Shown here: positions 5,101 to 8,308 of the stretch, piece by piece
Layout of the letters: the number at the start of each line of letters is the position of its first letter
Position numbering within the stretch: position 1 is the first letter of the stretch
NCBI GenBank assembly: GCA_017995595.1
Contig: JAGOIO010000054.1
Location: 1-8,308 of the forward strand
Length of the DNA: 8,308 nt
Source of the DNA: a bacterium
Lineage (GTDB): Bacteria; Cyanobacteriota; Vampirovibrionia; Gastranaerophilales; Gastranaerophilaceae
Reading direction: 5' to 3'
The notes under the pieces: generated by a model
Seen by the model: the letters and a program-made list of their open reading frames with translations, nothing else
Database searches by the model: none
What the model was told of the DNA's origin: nothing
Translations under genes and position numbers: made by a program

Positions 5101-6459
5101 TTAGTATCTTTCTAAATATCTATCTATTTCCCAACCTGATACATAAGTTCTGAATGAGTTCCATTCCTTTTTCTTAGCACTCATAAACTCATTGAAAATA
5201 TGTTCTCCAAGTGCAGCTCTTGCAACAAGAGATTTATCAAGTTGCTCTATTGCTTCTGCTAAACTTCCTGGAAGTGAATCTATTTTTTGTCTCTTACGTT
5301 CTTTTGTTGTCAAGTGATAAATATTACTTTCAACAGGAGCAGGCGGGTCAATCTTGTTTCTGATTCCGTCAAGTGCTGATTCCAAAATAGCTGCAAATGC
5401 TAAGTAAGGATTACAACTAGGATCTGGTGAACGAAGTTCTACTCTTGTTGCATTTCCACGTTTTGCAGGAACTCTTAACAAGGCACTTCTGTTTGCCAAA
5501 GACCATGCAAGATATACAGGTGCTTCGTATCCTGGAACTAATCGCTTAAAGCTGTTTACTGTCGGATTTGTAATAGCTGTTATGCTCTTTATGTGTTTCA
5601 ACATTCCACCGATTGAGTAAAGTGCTACATCTGAAAGCTGATATTCACTGTTTTCATCATAGAATGAATTTTTGCCATCTTTGAACAATGATACATTACA
5701 GTGCATTCCTGAACCGTTTATTCCAAAAATAGGTTTTGGCATAAATGTTGCGTGAAGATTATGTTCAGCTGCGATTGCCTTAACTGCTACTTTAAATGTC
5801 GTTACATTATCTGCTGTTGTTAAAATATCTGCATATTTAAAATCTATTTCGTGTTGACCGTCTGCAACTTCATGGTGAGATGCTTCAATATCAAATCCCA
5901 TTTCTTGTAAGGCCAATACGATATCTGCTCTAACTTTTTCTCCCAAGTCATCAGGACCTACATCATAATATCCTGCTTTATCTTGAGTGGTTGTTGTTAC
6001 TGCTCCGTCTTTCTTTTCAAATAAGAAAAATTCGGCTTCAGGTCCCATATTCATTGAAAATCCAAGTTTTTCTGCTTCTTTCATAACTCTTTTTAAGTTA
6101 CATCTTGGGCAACCTTCAAAAGGTGTTCCGTCAGGGTTATATATGTCGCAAATTACTCTCGCACTTCTTGCTTCTTTATCTCCCCAAGGCAAAATTTGGA
6201 ATGTATTCTTATCAGGGTGGAAGAACATATCTGATGTTTCTATACTTCTAAAGCCCTTGATTGATGAGCCATCTAGCATTATTTCGTTTGCTAAAATCTT
6301 GTCTATATGGTCTGATGGTATTGCCATATTCTTCACTTGACCGTTGATGTCAACAAATTGTAATTTTATAAATTTAATGTCGTTTTCTTTTATTTGCTTC
6401 TTAATAAACTCGTCTGTTAAATCTTTTCCCCCCGCAGGAATATGATTAAATTCAGTCAT
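5101..6459 (-). CDS. glnA: Glutamine synthetase, type I (GSI-alpha)
   Basis: Forms glutamine from glutamate, ammonia and ATP in the cytoplasm as a dodecamer; the main route of ammonium assimilation. The 452-aa product is full length. It has the MLDGSSIKGF segment (61-70), metal ligands in GPEAEF (Glu141, Glu143), HHE (Glu197), QHE (Glu204), GMH (His253) and RVELR (Glu341), the flap Glu312 in VPGYEAP, and NRSALLRVP (323-331). The sequence follows Bacillus-type GSI-alpha closely, e.g. NIYHLTTKER (379-388) in place of the adenylylated NLYDLP loop of E. coli, and ends in EIDRYLERY. It is therefore not expected to be adenylylated. The N-terminus is about 10 residues longer than in B. subtilis. The feedback Arg (B. 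subtilis Arg62) aligns with Ser72, with Arg71 one place earlier. The ATG is preceded by GAGGAGA (6470-6464). The gene has its own promoter. Confidence 0.97.
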   Translation of the reverse strand: MTEFNHIPAGGKDLTDEFIKKQIKENDIKFIKLQFVDINGQVKNMAIPSDHIDKILANEIMLDGSSIKGFRSIETSDMFFHPDKNTFQILPWGDKEARSARVICDIYNPDGTPFEGCPRCNLKRVMKEAEKLGFSMNMGPEAEFFLFEKKDGAVTTTTQDKAGYYDVGPDDLGEKVRADIVLALQEMGFDIEASHHEVADGQHEIDFKYADILTTADNVTTFKVAVKAIAAEHNLHATFMPKPIFGINGSGMHCNVSLFKDGKNSFYDENSEYQLSDVALYSIGGMLKHIKSITAITNPTVNSFKRLVPGYEAPVYLAWSLANRSALLRVPAKRGNATRVELRSPDPSCNPYLAFAAILESALDGIRNKIDPPAPVESNIYHLTTKERKRQKIDSLPGSLAEAIEQLDKSLVARAALGEHIFNEFMSAKKKEWNSFRTYVSGWEIDRYLERY

Positions 6460-6514
6460 TCTGTCTCCTCTTCTTGCCTATTTATTGGCGTATTAACTAT
6501 ATCAACTAACTATT

Positions 6515-6543
6515 ATTAGAATACTTTTTGAAAAAAAGGTCAA
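6515..6543 (-). promoter_or_regulatory. Sigma-70 promoter of glnA
   Basis: On the minus strand TTGACC (6543-6538), a 17-bp spacer and TCTAAT (6520-6515) match the sigma-70 consensus in 5 of 6 bases at each hexamer. The leader would be about 45-50 nt. I saw no GTA-N8-TAC (NtcA) site and no room for a glutamine riboswitch. The whole gap 6460-6758 (299 bp) is very T-rich on the plus strand and otherwise holds only the accC terminator. Confidence 0.7.
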
Positions 6544-6655
6544 GCTTTTTCGTATTAAGAAAATATAAACAAGATTTTTCGCTTTTTAATTTTTTAATTT
6601 TTTTTAAGACTTTTCAAATTTTCTTTCTGCTTTTCTTATTCTTTTTTAAAAAAAT

Positions 6656-6702
6656 TCTTCGATTTTGAAATTTTTTGTTCGTATTTTCTCCAAAATCGAA
6701 GA
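6656..6702 (-). terminator. Intrinsic terminator of accC
   Basis: 12-bp inverted repeat: TCTTCGATTTTG (6656-6667) and CAAAATCGAAGA (6691-6702), with a 23-nt loop. Read on the minus strand it begins 56 bp after the accC stop and is followed by AATTTTTTTAAAAAAG, a good U-run. The loop is longer than usual, but stem plus T-tract fits an intrinsic terminator and separates accC from glnA. Confidence 0.65.
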
Positions 6703-6758
6703 TTTTTTTAATATTTATTTTTTTGAACTTTTCTTAACATTTCTAAATTTACAAAATT

Positions 6759-8120
6759 CTACTGATTGAATTTTTTACCTTTTCTCTTGTAGTATTCTTC
6801 AATAAATCCTGTGTTAAAGTTTCCTGATGTAAACACTTCATCTTCAATGATATCTTGATGGAACGGAAGTGTTGTTTCAAGTCCTGTTATAACATATTCT
6901 TTCAAAGCTCTATACATTCTGCGTCTTGCTTCGTTTCTTGTTCTGCCCCAGCTGATAAGCTTACCTATCATAGAATCGTAAAACGGTGGAATAGTATAGC
7001 CTTGGTAACAGTGAGAATCAACTCTTACTCCAAATCCTCCGGGTGTTACATAACCTTCAATTTTACCTGGGTTTGGCATAAAGTCCTTTTCCGGATTTTC
7101 TGCATTAATTCTACATTCTATTGCATGACCTCTTAATAATATATCGCTTTGCGTAAAATCTAATTTCTCTCCTGCGGCTATCATAATTTGCTCTCTTACG
7201 ATATCAATGTTTGAAATCATTTCTGTTACACAATGTTCAACTTGAACTCTTGTATTCATTTCCATAAAATACCATTTGCCATCGTGGTCAAGTAAAAATT
7301 CTATTGTACCTGCACCCTCATAATTTATAGCTTTTGCTGCTCTTACCGCTGCTGCTCCCATTTCTGCTCTTGTCTTTTCATCAATTGCCGGTGATGGTGC
7401 TTCTTCTATTAACTTTTGGTGTCGTCTTTGTATTGAGCAATCTCGTTCTCCTAAGTGTACTACGTTTCCATAGCTATCACCTAAAATCTGAACTTCTATA
7501 TGTCTCGGATTTTCTAAATATTTCTCTACGTAAACGTCAGGATTTCCAAATGACTTTTCGGCTTCGTTTTGGCACATATTCATCATGCTCTCAAGCTCAT
7601 CATCATTTCTGACAATTCTCATTCCTTTGCCTCCGCCACCTGCGGTTGCTTTTATTATTACCGGATATCCGACTTTATGTGCAAAATCTGCAACTTCTTT
7701 TACGCTTTTTACAATGCCTGTTCCTGGTGTTACAGGAACATTATTTTCTACCATTGTCTTTCTGGCTGTTGCTTTGTCGCCCATTCTATTCATCGCTTCT
7801 ACTGATGGTCCGATAAATTTTATTCCGTGTTGCTTGCATATCTCTGCAAAATCTGCTCGCTCTGACATAAATCCGTATCCGGGGTGAATTGCATCTGCTC
7901 CGCAAGCTAATGCTGTTGAGATAATTGCAGGTATGCTTAAATAACTCTTACTGCTTGATGCTGGTCCGATACAATATGCTTCTGTCGCTAAGCTTACGTG
8001 TAAAGATTGTGCATCTGCCTCTGAATATATCGCAACTGTTGGTAATCCTATTTCTCTGCAAGCTCTGATTACTCTTACTGCTATTTCACCTCTGTTTGCA
8101 ATTAATACTTTTTTGAACAT
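6759..8120 (-). CDS. accC: Acetyl-CoA carboxylase, biotin carboxylase subunit
   Basis: Carboxylates the biotin on the AccB carrier using bicarbonate and ATP, the first half of malonyl-CoA formation for fatty-acid synthesis. The 453-aa product is full length (E. coli 449). It has the N-terminal domain FKKVLIANRGEIAVRVIRA (2-20), Lys116 in GDKATA, the Gly-rich ATP-grasp loop TAGGGGKGM (159-167), His207 in PRHIEVQ, RRHQK (232-236), Glu274 and Glu287, the catalytic loop NTRVQVEH with Arg291 and Glu295, and ECRINAE with Arg337. All expected catalytic residues are present. The C-terminal ~10 residues are Lys-rich. The ATG is preceded only by AAAAG, a weak ribosome site. The length excludes pyruvate or propionyl-CoA carboxylase fusions, though a stand-alone biotin carboxylase of another acyl-CoA carboxylase cannot be wholly ruled out. 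No accB lies next to it. Confidence 0.95.
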   Translation of the reverse strand: MFKKVLIANRGEIAVRVIRACREIGLPTVAIYSEADAQSLHVSLATEAYCIGPASSSKSYLSIPAIISTALACGADAIHPGYGFMSERADFAEICKQHGIKFIGPSVEAMNRMGDKATARKTMVENNVPVTPGTGIVKSVKEVADFAHKVGYPVIIKATAGGGGKGMRIVRNDDELESMMNMCQNEAEKSFGNPDVYVEKYLENPRHIEVQILGDSYGNVVHLGERDCSIQRRHQKLIEEAPSPAIDEKTRAEMGAAAVRAAKAINYEGAGTIEFLLDHDGKWYFMEMNTRVQVEHCVTEMISNIDIVREQIMIAAGEKLDFTQSDILLRGHAIECRINAENPEKDFMPNPGKIEGYVTPGGFGVRVDSHCYQGYTIPPFYDSMIGKLISWGRTRNEARRRMYRALKEYVITGLETTLPFHQDIIEDEVFTSGNFNTGFIEEYYKRKGKKFNQ

Positions 8121-8308
8121 CTTTTATTCATTACAGCCTGTTTCTATTCAGGTCGCCTTTCCTTATTCTATTGTACTTCTAACTTTTATCTTTGTTGTAT
8201 CGTCTTAATCAAACTTATGCACTCAAGGTCTTTTAACCAAATTCCTTTAATTATTTTCTGATTTCTCCTTTCGCTACTGTTTTGCTTGTCTCTCTTCATA
8301 TTCTTTTC
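8121..8308 (-). other. Upstream region of accC, no confident gene
   Basis: On the minus strand one frame is open from the window edge (8308) to a TAA at 8192-8190, about 39 codons, ending ...LECISLIKTIQQR. It could be the tail of an upstream gene or a chance open frame; it lacks the AMKM biotinylation motif and does not look like AccB. A GAAAGGAG is present inside this frame, but no start codon follows at a suitable distance. No convincing promoter was found, only TTGATT with a poor GATAAA. Confidence 0.25.

Noticed and set aside
6460..6514. Glutamine riboswitch (glnA RNA motif) in the glnA leader
   Set aside because: The leader is only about 50 nt, and I could not see the conserved core of that RNA.
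7334..7887. Plus-strand open frames opposite accC
   Set aside because: Leu/Ser-rich antisense shadows of a fully conserved accC, with no ribosome sites or family likeness.
8190..8308. Minus-strand open frame of about 39 codons at the right edge as a definite gene
   Set aside because: No recognisable motif and no ribosome site; a frame this short can occur by chance, so it is only mentioned in the region note.

Overview
The window is AT-rich bacterial DNA with dense small operons, strong Shine-Dalgarno sites and perfect inverted repeats at gene ends. The best guess is a gut-type non-photosynthetic relative of cyanobacteria (Vampirovibrionia/Melainabacteria, Gastranaerophilales-like). This rests on three things: the short-leader, cysteine-containing prepilin (MKKA|FTLAEVLITLGIIGIVAALTIP type), the low GC, and an accC that stands apart from accB as in cyanobacteria. 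It is an inference from protein character, not a proven placement.

Layout. Positions 1-1173 (+) hold the 3' part of a DUF4127-family gene overlapping by ATGA a complete MntP-type manganese efflux gene, so these two are one transcription unit. Positions 1283-3202 hold two paralogous Ser/Thr/Gln-rich small proteins of unknown function (172 and 169 aa). They share four exact motif blocks and are separated by a convergent/divergent hypothetical gene on the minus strand (1876-2490). A perfect 16-bp hairpin closes the first of them. Three near-identical direct repeats sit in the promoter region of the second.

Positions 3203-4231 are an accessory-looking patch. It contains a hairpin without a T-tract, nested inverted repeats, a small HAD-type phosphatase (minus, TTG start) divergent from a small XRE-type regulator (plus), and a ~31-bp direct repeat lying on both sides of this gene pair. 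A near-consensus promoter at 4206-4233 then drives a type IV pilin-like gene (4265-4948). That gene converges on glnA (5101-6459, minus) across a perfect 18-bp hairpin.

Positions 5101-8120 (minus) are core metabolism: glnA (type I-alpha glutamine synthetase, nitrogen assimilation) and accC (biotin carboxylase of acetyl-CoA carboxylase, fatty-acid synthesis). They are two separate units, because accC is followed by its own hairpin/T-tract terminator and glnA has its own TTGACC-N17-TCTAAT promoter. The core genes are ordinary. The least explained parts are the Ser-rich paralogue pair with its repeat-bearing promoter and the repeat-flanked HAD/XRE pair.
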